Part shown: piece after piece, positions 17,491 through 26,816 of the stretch
How positions within the stretch are numbered: the first letter of the stretch is position 1
Layout of the letters: every line of letters starts with the position of its first letter
Assembly: GCF_036962705.1 (NCBI RefSeq)
Contig: NZ_JBALOQ010000034.1
Location: 62,001 to 126,000, forward strand
Length of the DNA: 64,000 bases
Source: Ferdinandcohnia sp036962705
GTDB lineage: Bacteria; Bacillota; Bacilli; Bacillales; Bacillaceae_L
Direction: 5' to 3'
Translations under genes and position numbers: made by a program
Notes under the pieces: model-generated
What the model saw: the letters and a program-made list of their open reading frames with translations, nothing else
Database searches by the model: none
Told to the model about the DNA's origin: nothing

Positions 17491-18684
17491 ATGTCAATTT
17501 CTTATCAATCAATTTATGAACCTTTAACAGAAAGTACTGCGGTGGCCTTAGCCAATCGACTTCGCTTGTTTGAAGAAGGAACAGTGCTACGATGCAAGGA
17601 AATCGGAGATGGAAATCTAAATTTAGTTTTTCATATTACCCCTGAAGATAACGCAAAAGGAATCATCATTAAGCAAGCATTACCTTATGCAAAGGTTGTT
17701 GGTGAGAGCTGGCCTCTATCCTTGAAGCGAGCAACCATTGAAGCTAATGCATTATTAACGGCTGCTGACCATGTTCCAGCACTTGTGCCAAAGGTTTATT
17801 ATACGGATGAGCAATTAGCCGTTACTGTGATGGAAGACCTCTCCCGTTTACAAATTTCAAGAACTGGACTAATTGAGGGTAAAAACTTCCCTCTTTTATC
17901 AGAGCACATCGGGACATATTTAGCAAAAACTCTATTTTATTCATCAGACTTTGGACTAGAGCCAACAAAGAAAAAAGTACTTGTACAAAAATTTATTAAC
18001 CCTGACCTTTGTAAAATTACAGAAGATCTTGTTTTCACAGATCCATTTTTTGATATTGATACAAACAGCTTTGAAGAGGAGCTACGAAATGATGTTGAGC
18101 AGATTTGGGCTGACCAACCACTTAAGCTTGAGGTTGCAAAGTTAAAGCAAAAGTTCTTAACTCAAGCAGATGCTCTATTACACGGCGATTTACACACAGG
18201 AAGTATTTTCGCAAGCGATGCAGAGACAAAAGTAATAGATCCTGAATTTGCTTATTTTGGACCACTTGGCTTTGACCTTGGTCAATTCATTGCAAATCTA
18301 TTATTAAATGCGATTTCACGAGATTCTGAAAAACGTGAGCCACTCTATCAACATATTGAAAAAACATGGGATGTGTTTTCGGCAATATTTTCACAAGCTT
18401 GGAAAAATGAAGCTGTAGATCTATACCGTGATACTGAAGGCTATTTGGAATATGTTCTTGAGCATGCATTTGAAGATGCGATTGGATTTGCAGGCTGTGA
18501 ATTAATTCGCAGAACAATCGGGCTAGCACATGTAGCCGATTTGGATGGAATTGAAAACTTTGAGCAAAGAATCTCAGCGAAACAACATGCTCTTCAATTA
18601 GGAAAAGAGTTGATTCGTGACCGAAAATCCATTAAAGAGCTTGGAATTCTACGAAACTATGTAGACAGAACAACTAAGGAGTGA
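17491..18684 (+). CDS. mtnK: S-methyl-5-thioribose kinase
   Basis: This 397-residue kinase phosphorylates methylthioribose to methylthioribose-1-phosphate, entering the salvage pathway. It has the protein-kinase-like fold of the family: catalytic LLHGDLHTGSIF (Brenner-type HGDLH) and metal-binding VIDPEFAYFGPLGFD about 20 residues later, with the glycine-rich turn GDGNLN near residue 37. Length equals that of B. subtilis MtnK. It is preceded by an S-box and followed five bases later by mtnA. Confidence 0.96.
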   Translation: MSISYQSIYEPLTESTAVALANRLRLFEEGTVLRCKEIGDGNLNLVFHITPEDNAKGIIIKQALPYAKVVGESWPLSLKRATIEANALLTAADHVPALVPKVYYTDEQLAVTVMEDLSRLQISRTGLIEGKNFPLLSEHIGTYLAKTLFYSSDFGLEPTKKKVLVQKFINPDLCKITEDLVFTDPFFDIDTNSFEEELRNDVEQIWADQPLKLEVAKLKQKFLTQADALLHGDLHTGSIFASDAETKVIDPEFAYFGPLGFDLGQFIANLLLNAISRDSEKREPLYQHIEKTWDVFSAIFSQAWKNEAVDLYRDTEGYLEYVLEHAFEDAIGFAGCELIRRTIGLAHVADLDGIENFEQRISAKQHALQLGKELIRDRKSIKELGILRNYVDRTTKE

Positions 18685-18688
18685 CACC

Positions 18689-19738
18689 ATGACTTACACA
18701 AAAACAGTTCCACAATCTGTTGTTTGGAATGAAACCTCTATCAAACTATTAGATCAAACAAAGCTACCATTGGAAACTGTATTTATCGACCTTTTTACAA
18801 CCCGGGATGTATGGGATAGCATTGTCTCTTTAAAAGTACGCGGAGCTCCTGCAATTGGAATTACCGCTGCCTTTGGCTTGGCTTTATCAGCAAAGAGCTA
18901 TGATGAAACGAATCTACAAGAATTTAAGGAAAAATTGCTTGAAGATAAAGAATACTTGGCGAGCTCACGTCCAACTGCTGTCAATTTAATCTGGGCATTA
19001 AACCGTTTGGTTACAAGTATTGAAGATTCAACGTCCGTGAATGAAGCAAAGACCACTCTCATCCATGAGGCCATTCGTATTCAAGCTGAAGATGAAGCGG
19101 TTTGCCGGCTAATCGGTGAGCATGCCCTTGAACTCTTCAAGGATGGGTTTAAAGTATTAACAATTTGTAATGCCGGTTCCATCGCAACTGCCCGCTTTGG
19201 CACTGCACTAGCGCCATTTCATCTAGCAGCACAAAATGGCAAAAATCTTAAAGTCTTTGCTTCCGAGACACGTCCAGTTTTACAAGGGGCTCGGTTAACA
19301 ACATGGGAACTCCTGCAGTCAGGCGTTGATGTAACTCTTATTACCGACAATATGGCTGCCCACACGATAGTAGAAAAAGAAATCGATGCAATCATCGTAG
19401 GGGCTGACCGGATTACAGCAAATGGCGATACAGCTAATAAAATTGGCACCTTTAATTTAGCCATATTAGCAAAAACATTCGGTATTCCGTTTTATGTTGC
19501 GGCACCATTGTCCACGTTTGACGTGTCCCTAGAAAGTGGTAAAGAAATTCCGATTGAGGAACGAAATTCGGAGGAAGTTACACATCTAGGTGGGGTTCGC
19601 ATCGCACCAGAAGGTGTTCAAGTATACAATCCAGCGTTTGATGTCACACCGAATGAACTAATTACAGCCATTATTACGGAAAAAGGAATTTTACAAGGTG
19701 ATCTTGAGGCAGAAATTAAGAGTTTGTTTGAAGAATAG
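18689..19738 (+). CDS. mtnA: S-methyl-5-thioribose-1-phosphate isomerase
   Basis: This 349-residue eIF2B-like isomerase converts methylthioribose-1-phosphate to methylthioribulose-1-phosphate. Conserved blocks include VRGAPAIGI, SRPTAVNL, ICNAGSIATA (active-site Cys), ETRPVLQGARLT and VGADRITANGDTANKIGT (Asp). AAGGAGTGACACC precedes ATG 18689. It forms a two-gene operon with mtnK under SAM riboswitch control and ends at a good terminator. Confidence 0.96.
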   Translation: MTYTKTVPQSVVWNETSIKLLDQTKLPLETVFIDLFTTRDVWDSIVSLKVRGAPAIGITAAFGLALSAKSYDETNLQEFKEKLLEDKEYLASSRPTAVNLIWALNRLVTSIEDSTSVNEAKTTLIHEAIRIQAEDEAVCRLIGEHALELFKDGFKVLTICNAGSIATARFGTALAPFHLAAQNGKNLKVFASETRPVLQGARLTTWELLQSGVDVTLITDNMAAHTIVEKEIDAIIVGADRITANGDTANKIGTFNLAILAKTFGIPFYVAAPLSTFDVSLESGKEIPIEERNSEEVTHLGGVRIAPEGVQVYNPAFDVTPNELITAIITEKGILQGDLEAEIKSLFEE

Positions 19739-19752
19739 GTAGTTTATGAGGA

Positions 19753-19784
19753 AATCCAGTGTGGGGCACACTGGATTTTTTCTG
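19753..19784 (+). terminator. terminator of mtnKA
   Basis: The ten-base perfect stem ATCCAGTGTG / CACACTGGAT with a three-base loop is followed by TTTTTTC. Confidence 0.92.
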
Positions 19785-19795
19785 AATTTGCAGGT

Positions 19796-19915
19796 CTATC
19801 GGTTTTATTTTTGCTCTATCGATTTTATTTTGATTCTATCGGTTTTATTTTTGCTCTATCGATTTTATTTTGATTCTATCGATTTAATTTCAGTTCTATC
19901 GATTTTAGCAAGAAA
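19796..19915. repeat. tandem array, exact 20-bp period, 6 units
   Basis: Units begin at 19796, 19816, 19836, 19856, 19876 and 19896, each opening with CTATCGRTTT. Units 1 and 3 are identical, as are units 2 and 4, giving a 40-bp higher-order repeat. It lies between the convergent mtnA and ogt genes; the apparent frame through it is repeat translation only. Confidence 0.9.
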
Positions 19916-19932
19916 CCTAGAAGTCTACCCGC

Positions 19933-20421
19933 TCAAAGTACACCTTCTAATTCCAACAGTTTCTCTTTTAAGTCCGTTCTTGTGCCAGTGTATCCTGTTA
20001 GCGATTTGTCCTTTCCGATTACGCGATGGCATGGAACAACTATCGGGATTGGATTTTTCCGATTAGCTTGCCCAACTGCACGAACGGCTTTCGGGTTATC
20101 AATCGCATTTGCTACATCTGCATAACAACGGGTTTCCCCGTAAGGAATGTTTAAAAGTTCATTCCAGACCTCCTCTTGAAACGCAGTCCCACTAAACTTA
20201 ATTGGGAAATTGAAAGTTTTGCGGTCACCATTAAAATATTCTTCTAACTGCCTTTTGATTTCCACGAGAACTGCATCATCCGGTGCATAAGTTACATCGT
20301 ATTTTTTACTAGCCGCTACCCAGTCGTCTTCAGATAATGAGATATCAACTAGTTCAGTTTCGTTTGCGAGTATATAAATTGTTCCAAAAATATCTGTCTG
20401 CATTTCACTATATTTATACAT
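19933..20421 (-). CDS. ogt: methylated-DNA--protein-cysteine methyltransferase
   Basis: This 162-residue suicide repair protein removes alkyl groups from O6-alkylguanine and O4-alkylthymine. The acceptor cysteine is C131 in the invariant PCHRVIG, preceded by the helix-turn-helix arginine-finger region AVGQANRKNP. ATG 20421 is preferred over the adjacent TTG. Its position beside mtnA is the same as in B. subtilis as I recall it. Confidence 0.95.
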   Translation of the reverse strand: MYKYSEMQTDIFGTIYILANETELVDISLSEDDWVAASKKYDVTYAPDDAVLVEIKRQLEEYFNGDRKTFNFPIKFSGTAFQEEVWNELLNIPYGETRCYADVANAIDNPKAVRAVGQANRKNPIPIVVPCHRVIGKDKSLTGYTGTRTDLKEKLLELEGVL

Positions 20422-20532
20422 CAAGCAACACTCCCTTCTCTTTCATTTATTTTACAAAACCTTTTCACATTTTGGTATGCCAATATTTTTAAAAAAGAGC
20501 CAGCACCCTCCAAGAGCACTAACTCATTTCTT

Positions 20533-22296
20533 TTAAAGCTTGAATTTACTAATCATTGTATTCAATCTGCTTGCTAAATCTGACAGTAGTTCTGAGTGAT
20601 CAGAAATCGTTTCCATTGAACTATTCGTTTGCTGGATAGAGGCAGAGGTTTGCTCGATTCCTGCTGCAGATTGTTCGGAAACGGCTGCTATGTTATCAAT
20701 TGACAAATTCATCTCAACTGTATTGCTCGCGATAGTATCAAGATTTTCGGAAATGCTCTGGATGTGTTCAACCATAATGGTAACCGCATCGTAAATATCC
20801 TTAAACGTTTGACCAGTCACTTGAATTTGCTTCGCCCCTTCATCCACCTGGCTATACCCATTAAGTAAACCTTGAACAACAGAATTTGATTCTTTTTGAA
20901 TGCTGTTAACAATATCAGTTATGTCCTTAACGGAATGAGATACTTGCTCAGCAAGCTTTCGAACTTCATCAGCAACAACTGCGAATCCTCGCCCATGTTC
21001 CCCAGCACGAGCAGCTTCAATTGCAGCATTAAGTGCTAAAAGATTGGTTTGATCTGCAATATCGCGGATGACCTTAACAAGAGTGGAGATTTGCTTTGTT
21101 TGTTCATCGAGTCCTTTAACCTTTTCCACGGAATATTCCATGATGCTGTTAATTTTATTCATTTGCTCTGTTGAGGCATTCATGAATTCATGACCTTTTT
21201 TCGTCATTTCTAATACATTTTGTGATGATCCATTAATTTGGCTTCCATTTTGGTTAGCTGTTTGTATTTTGTCAGTATATTCCTCCATCATTTTTGCTAG
21301 TTGGGTTGACGAATATGCTTGTTCCTCTGCACCTGTTGACAGTTCTTGGACAGTCGAAGCAATTTGCTGGCTTGCTGCCTTCACTTCGCTTGATGAAATC
21401 ATCAATTCAGAACTTTTTGATGCTACATTGTCAGAGACAGTTGATATTTCATGAATTATCGAACGAAGACTATTATTCATGACATTCAATGATTTGCTCA
21501 GCAACCCAATTTCATCCTGTCCATTAACTTTAATCTCATCGACCTTTAGGTTTCCATCAGCAATACGATTTGAAACAATAACCAAATTATTAAGCTGTTT
21601 ACCAATATTACGACCTATAATGACTAGGCTCAAGATGGCGATAATTGTAGAAGCCACAATTGAAACGAGTAAAACGACAATCGTTCCGGATACGTTCGAA
21701 TTCGCTGCTGAAACAGCACGTTCTGTATTAACCTTCATGATGGCTCTTAATTGATCTAATTGTTGAACAGTATTCTCAATTAATTTATCAGCTTCCTGAC
21801 TAGCTTCAACAGAGCTTAATTTATTGGATGCTTTGACAGCAGGAAAAACTTTTTCATCAAATAGAGTGGTAAGTTGTTGTTTATTTTCACCCACTTTATT
21901 ATAAAGCTGCTCAAGTTCGAATGTTGTGATAGCTGGCTTAAGTTGTTTTGATATCTCGTCATATTGTTTACTTAACTCTTGAAAGGCTGACACATGTTTT
22001 CCATTGCTATCTTGTATGTATATGCTTATCTCACTACCCAGTTGGTTAAAAACACTGGCCATTTCTGTAAGCAAGATCGTCTGCTCACCGTTATTTTTCA
22101 TTTCTTTCATTTCGTTACTGATATTAAAGAGTTGTATGAATATGATGAAGGCTGATATACAAAATAGTAGTATCGTAAAGGTAAATGCCACTCCATATTT
22201 ATAGCCAATCTTTAAGTTGTACCACCATGCAGTTAGTTTTAATGGTGATTTTTTGCGCACCGATTTTTCCCTTAATTTTCTTTTTGACCCCTTCAA
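20533..22296 (-). CDS. methyl-accepting chemotaxis protein
   Basis: This 587-residue chemoreceptor has a basic N-terminus, a first membrane helix around residues 34-56, and an extracytoplasmic four-helix-bundle ligand domain (about 57-200). A second helix (about 203-228), HAMP, and the long signalling domain follow, with hairpin tip EAARAGEHGRGFAVVADEVRKLAEQ split here as EAARAGEHGRGF and VADEVRKLAEQ. It has no PAS or Cache signature and no C-terminal tether pentapeptide. The ligand is unknown. It is monocistronic. Confidence 0.93.
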   Translation of the reverse strand: MKGSKRKLREKSVRKKSPLKLTAWWYNLKIGYKYGVAFTFTILLFCISAFIIFIQLFNISNEMKEMKNNGEQTILLTEMASVFNQLGSEISIYIQDSNGKHVSAFQELSKQYDEISKQLKPAITTFELEQLYNKVGENKQQLTTLFDEKVFPAVKASNKLSSVEASQEADKLIENTVQQLDQLRAIMKVNTERAVSAANSNVSGTIVVLLVSIVASTIIAILSLVIIGRNIGKQLNNLVIVSNRIADGNLKVDEIKVNGQDEIGLLSKSLNVMNNSLRSIIHEISTVSDNVASKSSELMISSSEVKAASQQIASTVQELSTGAEEQAYSSTQLAKMMEEYTDKIQTANQNGSQINGSSQNVLEMTKKGHEFMNASTEQMNKINSIMEYSVEKVKGLDEQTKQISTLVKVIRDIADQTNLLALNAAIEAARAGEHGRGFAVVADEVRKLAEQVSHSVKDITDIVNSIQKESNSVVQGLLNGYSQVDEGAKQIQVTGQTFKDIYDAVTIMVEHIQSISENLDTIASNTVEMNLSIDNIAAVSEQSAAGIEQTSASIQQTNSSMETISDHSELLSDLASRLNTMISKFKL

Positions 22297-22499
22297 ATTA
22301 CTTCCCCCTTGCTGACCACTCTCTCTATTTTTTAGACGTATTGATTATAAAACGTTTTCACTATTCACTATTATAGTGGAAATTGTCGAACTTTGAAATA
22401 TATTCTGTGAATTAGTCAGGGAAAAACTTCCGGTATTTGGTGCAACTACCCTACTGTGGTAAAATATATAGGTTAATCGAAAGAATAAGGAGCAAGAGA

Positions 22500-24245
22500 A
22501 TGAACATTGTTGTTAGTACACTAAATGCAAAGTATATCCATACAAGTCTGTCAATTAGGTATTTAAAGGCATATGCCGCGCCTGAATTTGATGTAAAACT
22601 GGCTGAATACACAATTAAAGATCCAGCCATGAACATCGTTACTGATTTGTATCAAAAAAAACCAGATGTAATTGGCTTCAGCTGTTACATTTGGAATATT
22701 GAAGAAACCATAAAAGTTATAAAAATGCTCAAAAAAATAAATCCGGAACTAGTCATCATCCTTGGTGGTCCTGAGGTAACCTATGATGTGCACGAATGGC
22801 TGGAACGCATACCAGAGGTTGATTACATTGTCATAGGTGAGGGTGAAGAAACCTTTAGGGATCTTCTTACGGCGATTCGTGATGGTGAGAGTACAGATGA
22901 AATTAGTGGTGTCGCATTTCGAAAAGAGGAACGATTGAAAATCAATCCACAGCGAAATAAACTTAACCTTAAGGATTTACCATCACCATTTCGTTTCGAA
23001 GAGGACCTTTCACATTTGTCAAAACGTGTGACTTATATTGAGACAAGCCGAGGTTGTCCTTTTAATTGCCAATTTTGTCTATCTTCTATTGAGGTAGGGG
23101 TTCGCTATTTTGATCGTGAAAAAATAAAAGAGGATATTCGCTTCTTAATGGACAATGGTGCCAAAACGATCAAATTCGTTGACCGCACCTTCAATATTAG
23201 CCGAAGCTATGCGATGGAGATGTTTCAATTTTTAATTGATGAACATCGACCAGGCACAGTCTTCCAGTTTGAAATAACTGCAGACATTATGCGACCTGAA
23301 GTCATCGTCTTTTTAAATAAAAACGCACCGGCTGGCTTGTTCCGCTTTGAAATTGGCGTTCAATCAACAAATGACCTGACTAATGAGTTGGTAATGCGAA
23401 AGCAAAACTTTTCAAAACTACAGCGAACAGTCATGATGGTAAAAGAAGGCGGGAAAATCGATCAGCATTTAGACTTAATTGCCGGTCTTCCAGAAGAGGA
23501 TTATCACTCCTTCCGAAATACCTTTAATGATGTATTTGAGATGCGTCCTGAGGAACTTCAGCTTGGCTTTTTAAAAATGCTCCGTGGGACAGGGTTAAGA
23601 ATTCGTGCAGCAGAACATGATTACAAATACATGGATCATTCTCCGTATGAGATTCTTGGGAACAATGTCTTGAGCTTTGATGATATTACTCGTATTAAAC
23701 AGGTTGAGGATGTGCTTGAAAAGTATTGGAATGACCATAGAATGAATGAAACTGTGGAATATTTGGTGTCACATAGCTTCGAAACACCATTTGATTTCTT
23801 CCAAGACTTTGGGACGTATTGGGATGAACGTGGTTGGTCACGAATTGGTCACCAACTGGAGGATTTATTCAAGCGTCTTTACGAATTTCTTCAAGAAACT
23901 AGCAAGGAACAACTTCCAGTTATTGAAGCAATCATGAAGTATGATTACTTAAGAAATCAAAAGTACAAACCACGTAAACCATGGTGGGAGGATTTCGTAA
24001 GTAAACAAGATCGATCGATATTCTATCAGGAGATTGTGGAGCATCCTGAAGCTTTAGGTGAGGAATTTACTAAATTACAGCTTCAGGAAAAAGATTTATA
24101 CAAGCATACAGTCCTTGAAAAAATTCCATTTGACCTTGAGACGTATAGACAAAGCGGTGAAATCAACTTTTCGGATACGTATTTGCTTGTTTATTTTGAC
24201 CCTACCTCTCGACAGGCAAAGATATTTTCACGAAAGGTATCATAA
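22500..24245 (+). CDS. B12-binding-domain radical SAM protein (DUF4080)
   Basis: This protein of 581 residues has three parts. A Rossmann-like cobalamin-binding domain (about 1-140) includes ILGGPEVTYD and VIGEGEETF. A radical SAM barrel has the iron-sulfur cysteines C186, C190 and C193 in RGCPFNCQFC. A C-terminal DUF4080-type region follows. The class often methylates unactivated carbons, but the substrate here is unknown. ATG 22500 sits behind AAGGAGC; the open frame from 22437 lacks a ribosome site. A terminator overlaps its end. Confidence 0.88.
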   Translation: MNIVVSTLNAKYIHTSLSIRYLKAYAAPEFDVKLAEYTIKDPAMNIVTDLYQKKPDVIGFSCYIWNIEETIKVIKMLKKINPELVIILGGPEVTYDVHEWLERIPEVDYIVIGEGEETFRDLLTAIRDGESTDEISGVAFRKEERLKINPQRNKLNLKDLPSPFRFEEDLSHLSKRVTYIETSRGCPFNCQFCLSSIEVGVRYFDREKIKEDIRFLMDNGAKTIKFVDRTFNISRSYAMEMFQFLIDEHRPGTVFQFEITADIMRPEVIVFLNKNAPAGLFRFEIGVQSTNDLTNELVMRKQNFSKLQRTVMMVKEGGKIDQHLDLIAGLPEEDYHSFRNTFNDVFEMRPEELQLGFLKMLRGTGLRIRAAEHDYKYMDHSPYEILGNNVLSFDDITRIKQVEDVLEKYWNDHRMNETVEYLVSHSFETPFDFFQDFGTYWDERGWSRIGHQLEDLFKRLYEFLQETSKEQLPVIEAIMKYDYLRNQKYKPRKPWWEDFVSKQDRSIFYQEIVEHPEALGEEFTKLQLQEKDLYKHTVLEKIPFDLETYRQSGEINFSDTYLLVYFDPTSRQAKIFSRKVS

Positions 24246-24248
24246 TGA

Positions 24249-24281
24249 TTAGAGTCAGCCAAGCGCTGACTCTTTTTCATT
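24249..24281 (+). terminator. terminator of the radical SAM gene
   Basis: The stem GAGTCAGC / GCTGACTC, four-base loop, is followed by TTTTTCATT. Confidence 0.9.
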
Positions 24282-24306
24282 ATCTAGCTTTTAGGCACAG
24301 CTTTTC

Positions 24307-24462
24307 TTATTCCCCAGTACTATTGCCTTTTTTTGAATTACGATTTGCGCCCTTCATAGGATTTTCAGAATCCGCTTCTGCAGAAAATTCCGTGTCAGGC
24401 ATGCTTTCTTTTGGTGTAAAATTATTCTTTTTCGCTGCATCAAACTTCACTTTTCGTTTCAT
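24307..24462 (-). CDS. small hydrophilic protein, 51 residues, unknown
   Basis: Below usual gene-finder length, but well formed: ATG 24460-24462 follows AAAAGGGGGTT at ideal spacing and TAA is at 24307-24309. The product (MKRKVKFDAAKKNNFTPKES at the N-terminus) is hydrophilic, rich in Lys, Asn, Ser and Glu, with no cysteine or membrane segment. This composition is like that of small spore-associated proteins of Bacillus, but I do not recognise a family. It is divergent from the 20-bp array and the DUF3905 gene. Confidence 0.6.
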   Translation of the reverse strand: MKRKVKFDAAKKNNFTPKESMPDTEFSAEADSENPMKGANRNSKKGNSTGE

Positions 24463-24539
24463 GTTTTAACCCCCTTTTAAGCACTAGTTTTCACCACGAA
24501 TGCTTCGTCCATAAATGGTAAAATTCACCTCAGCCACGA

Positions 24540-24801
24540 ATTTGCTTCTCTGGCCAGATATTTGCGTCGGTATACTGGGAATTTGCTTCTCTGGCCAGAT
24601 ATTTGCGTCTATTCTTACAGGTTTGCTTCTCCCCCCAGATATTTGCGTCTATTTCCACATATTTGCGTCCTCACCACGATATTTGCGTCTAATCTCTCGG
24701 ATTTGCTTCTCTGACCAGATATTTGCGTCTATTCTCGCAGATTTGCGTCTTATCCAATAGGATTTGCGTCACCAACCAATTATTTGCGTCGGTAAGCCAT
24801 T
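24540..24801. repeat. tandem array, 20-bp period, 13 units, conserved half/variable half
   Basis: Thirteen units each begin ATTTGCKTC and are spaced 20 bp apart; one spacing, at 24560, is 21, and a one-base shift occurs before 24762. The first nine to ten bases are nearly constant, while the second ten vary except for a recurring CAGAT ending. Several units alternate TTGCTTC and TTGCGTC types, giving a partial 40-bp order. The array lies between two divergent small genes. Confidence 0.9.
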
Positions 24802-24862
24802 TTATAAATTGCCTTATTGTTGCAAACACTAACGTAATAGAAAAAATGTGAGGTGTATTTGG

Positions 24863-25219
24863 ATGACGAAAAAGAAAAAACAATCTGAAGAAATCGAATC
24901 ACCGATTTTAGATGAAACAATGCCCCATCAAATTTCAGCCCCATCCTTTAAAGGAACCGGAATTAAAATGCAGGAGCCGTTTGTCAATGAACATGGAGTC
25001 GTGATTGGGGATAGCCTTTATAATTCACCAAACTCACCACTTAATAATTGGAGTGATGAAGTGAACCCAGAGATTATGGCCGGTGACCAGTGGGTCCATC
25101 CGACAAATGATATCGGCTGGAACACAACTGAAAACCGTGAGCTATTGGAAAGTAAAAAAAGGCCGAAAGGGGTTCCTTTCATGCATCCATCCAAGGATAC
25201 AAGCTACGGAAATGACTGA
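24863..25219 (+). CDS. DUF3905 family protein
   Basis: This 118-residue soluble protein matches my memory of DUF3905, a Bacillaceae family found in spore formers, with NPEIMAGDQWVHPTNDIGWN in its C-terminal half and a Lys/Glu-rich N-terminus. No catalytic motif, signal peptide or membrane segment is seen. ATG 24863 lies seven bases after GAGGTG; an in-frame TTG at 24848 region is less likely. Function unknown. Confidence 0.65.
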   Translation: MTKKKKQSEEIESPILDETMPHQISAPSFKGTGIKMQEPFVNEHGVVIGDSLYNSPNSPLNNWSDEVNPEIMAGDQWVHPTNDIGWNTTENRELLESKKRPKGVPFMHPSKDTSYGND

Positions 25220-25250
25220 AAAAAGAGCACCAGCCAAGGTGCTCTTTTCA
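25217..25250. terminator. bidirectional terminator
   Basis: The stem AAAAGAGCACC / GGTGCTCTTTT lies between the convergent DUF3905 and ktrD genes. Confidence 0.88.
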
Positions 25251-26600
25251 TTATCCAATAATTAATCTTTCTTTCGGGTAGTGGTAATTTACGTCCTTTC
25301 CTTTCTTTCCAATAATAAAGATAAAGTTCAAAATTCCAACCCTTCCGATAAACATGAGGAACATAATAATAAATTTCCCAAAGACACTTAAATCAGGGGT
25401 AATCCCCATCGATAAGCCACATGTTCCGAATGCAGACGCCACCTCAAAGAATATTTCAGTAAACGTAAAGTTTTCTGTAATCATTAATATGAAAATAGAG
25501 ATAAAGCATGTAAAAAAAGCAAAGATCGTCACAATCAGTGATTTTTTAATGTCTTCCTCATGAATCTCACGTTTGAAGATTTTAATCGATTTATTTCCCC
25601 TTGCAAAATTGAATAAAAACAAAATATTTATCGCAAAGGTTGTCGTTCGAATTCCCCCACCAACAGAGCTTGGTGAAGCTCCAATAAACATCATTGCACC
25701 TAAAAACAGTAAAGTAGGCTCTGAAAACTGGTTTACATCCATCGTTGCAAGACCAGCGCTTCGTGTTGTAACAGATTGAAATAAGGAATAGAAAAAGGTT
25801 TCATGCCAGGCCATACCTTTAAAGAAATGATTGAATTCGATTAAAAAAATGATGAAGGTCCCAAAAACAACTAATGATAAAAACGTAACTGTTGTCAGCT
25901 TCGTAAATAAAGAAAAACGGTATCTTCCCTTTTTATGAAACAGAAAGTCTTTTATTTCAACTAATACTGGAAAGCCAATCGCACCTAAAATAATTAAAAT
26001 GATCGTTATAAATTGGACGAAATAATCGTTTGCATACGGCACTAATGAATTACCTGTTATATCAAACCCTGCATTTGTTGTCGCACTAACGGCCGCAAAA
26101 ATACCATGTATAAATGCTTCCTGCCATGTATCAAAAAACTGCATAAAATAAAGTCCTAAAATCAAACTACCGAAGACCTCGATCCCAACCATTATGATAA
26201 TGATTTGCTTAAGCAGGTTTACCAATCCTGAAAGCTGAGATTGGTTTTGATCAACCATGATTAAACGTCTTTCTCGCAAACCAATTTTTCGGCGAAATAT
26301 TAACCAGAAGAATGTACCCATTGTCATAATTCCAATTCCGCCAACCTGTAACACAAATATTAAAATAAAAATCCCTGCTACTGTGTATGTATCTTTAATA
26401 GATATAACGCTTAAACCAGTTACACTAACCGCACTTGCAGCTGTAAATAACGTATCAATAAAAGCAACATGAACACCTTCTTTGACAGCAAAAGGAAGGC
26501 TAAGTAAAATAACGGAAATCGTTACAGCCAAAAGATAGAACGCGAAAATTAATTGAGCCGGTGACAATTCATTAAAGTACAAATTAATTTTTTTCCACAT
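25251..26600 (-). CDS. ktrD: Ktr potassium uptake channel subunit (KtrB/KtrD type)
   Basis: This 449-residue TrkH/KtrB-family protein has four M1-P-M2 repeats. Filter-region glycines are in each pore loop: SVTGLSV, ATTNAGFD, TTRSAGLA and FGTCGLS. With a cytoplasmic KtrA/KtrC RCK partner (not in this window) it imports potassium. Length equals B. subtilis KtrD and the position near SASP/rsgI matches that locus, so KtrD is preferred to KtrB. No riboswitch is seen upstream. Confidence 0.9.
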   Translation of the reverse strand: MWKKINLYFNELSPAQLIFAFYLLAVTISVILLSLPFAVKEGVHVAFIDTLFTAASAVSVTGLSVISIKDTYTVAGIFILIFVLQVGGIGIMTMGTFFWLIFRRKIGLRERRLIMVDQNQSQLSGLVNLLKQIIIIMVGIEVFGSLILGLYFMQFFDTWQEAFIHGIFAAVSATTNAGFDITGNSLVPYANDYFVQFITIILIILGAIGFPVLVEIKDFLFHKKGRYRFSLFTKLTTVTFLSLVVFGTFIIFLIEFNHFFKGMAWHETFFYSLFQSVTTRSAGLATMDVNQFSEPTLLFLGAMMFIGASPSSVGGGIRTTTFAINILFLFNFARGNKSIKIFKREIHEEDIKKSLIVTIFAFFTCFISIFILMITENFTFTEIFFEVASAFGTCGLSMGITPDLSVFGKFIIMFLMFIGRVGILNFIFIIGKKGKDVNYHYPKERLIIG

Positions 26601-26696
26601 TTTCTTACATCCTTATATCATTGTGAAATCTATTCCTCTATATTATATAATTCATTCTCATTTTGAAAGACTTTTTTCACTCAAAGTTTTTGATAT

Positions 26697-26816
26697 CTAG
26701 CTCCAGCGCCTAGCCCCTCGAGGTCATAAGCAAATCCGTCAAGAAGGATAAACTGCATCCTTCCCGCCGGCTTTACTTATGCTTGTCGGGGCTGAGCAAG
26801 GCGCTTGCGCTTTTAA
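26697..26816 (+). repeat. dispersed intergenic repeat, family A (long copy)
   Basis: It runs TAGCTCCAGCGCC ... CCCCTCGAGGTCATAAGC ... CTTATGCTTGTCGGGG ... GGCGCTTGCGCTTTT. The two ends are complementary and the internal blocks CTCGAGGTCATAAG/CTTATGC pair, so the whole element can fold as one imperfect hairpin. Related copies lie at 5669 and 36838. The rest of the 313-bp gap between ktrD and the SASP gene is AT-rich with no gene seen. Confidence 0.78.

Noticed and set aside
19746..20066. 106-residue plus-strand frame
   Set aside because: It is the translation of the 20-bp array continued into the antisense of ogt.
24515..24760. 81-residue plus-strand frame
   Set aside because: It is built wholly of the 20-bp repeat units; 20 is not a multiple of 3, so no repeated peptide is conserved, and no ribosome site is present.
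24540..24801. CRISPR array
   Set aside because: The constant part is only 9-10 bp and the variable part about 10 bp, with no cas gene in the window; CRISPR repeats and spacers are 23-50 bp each.
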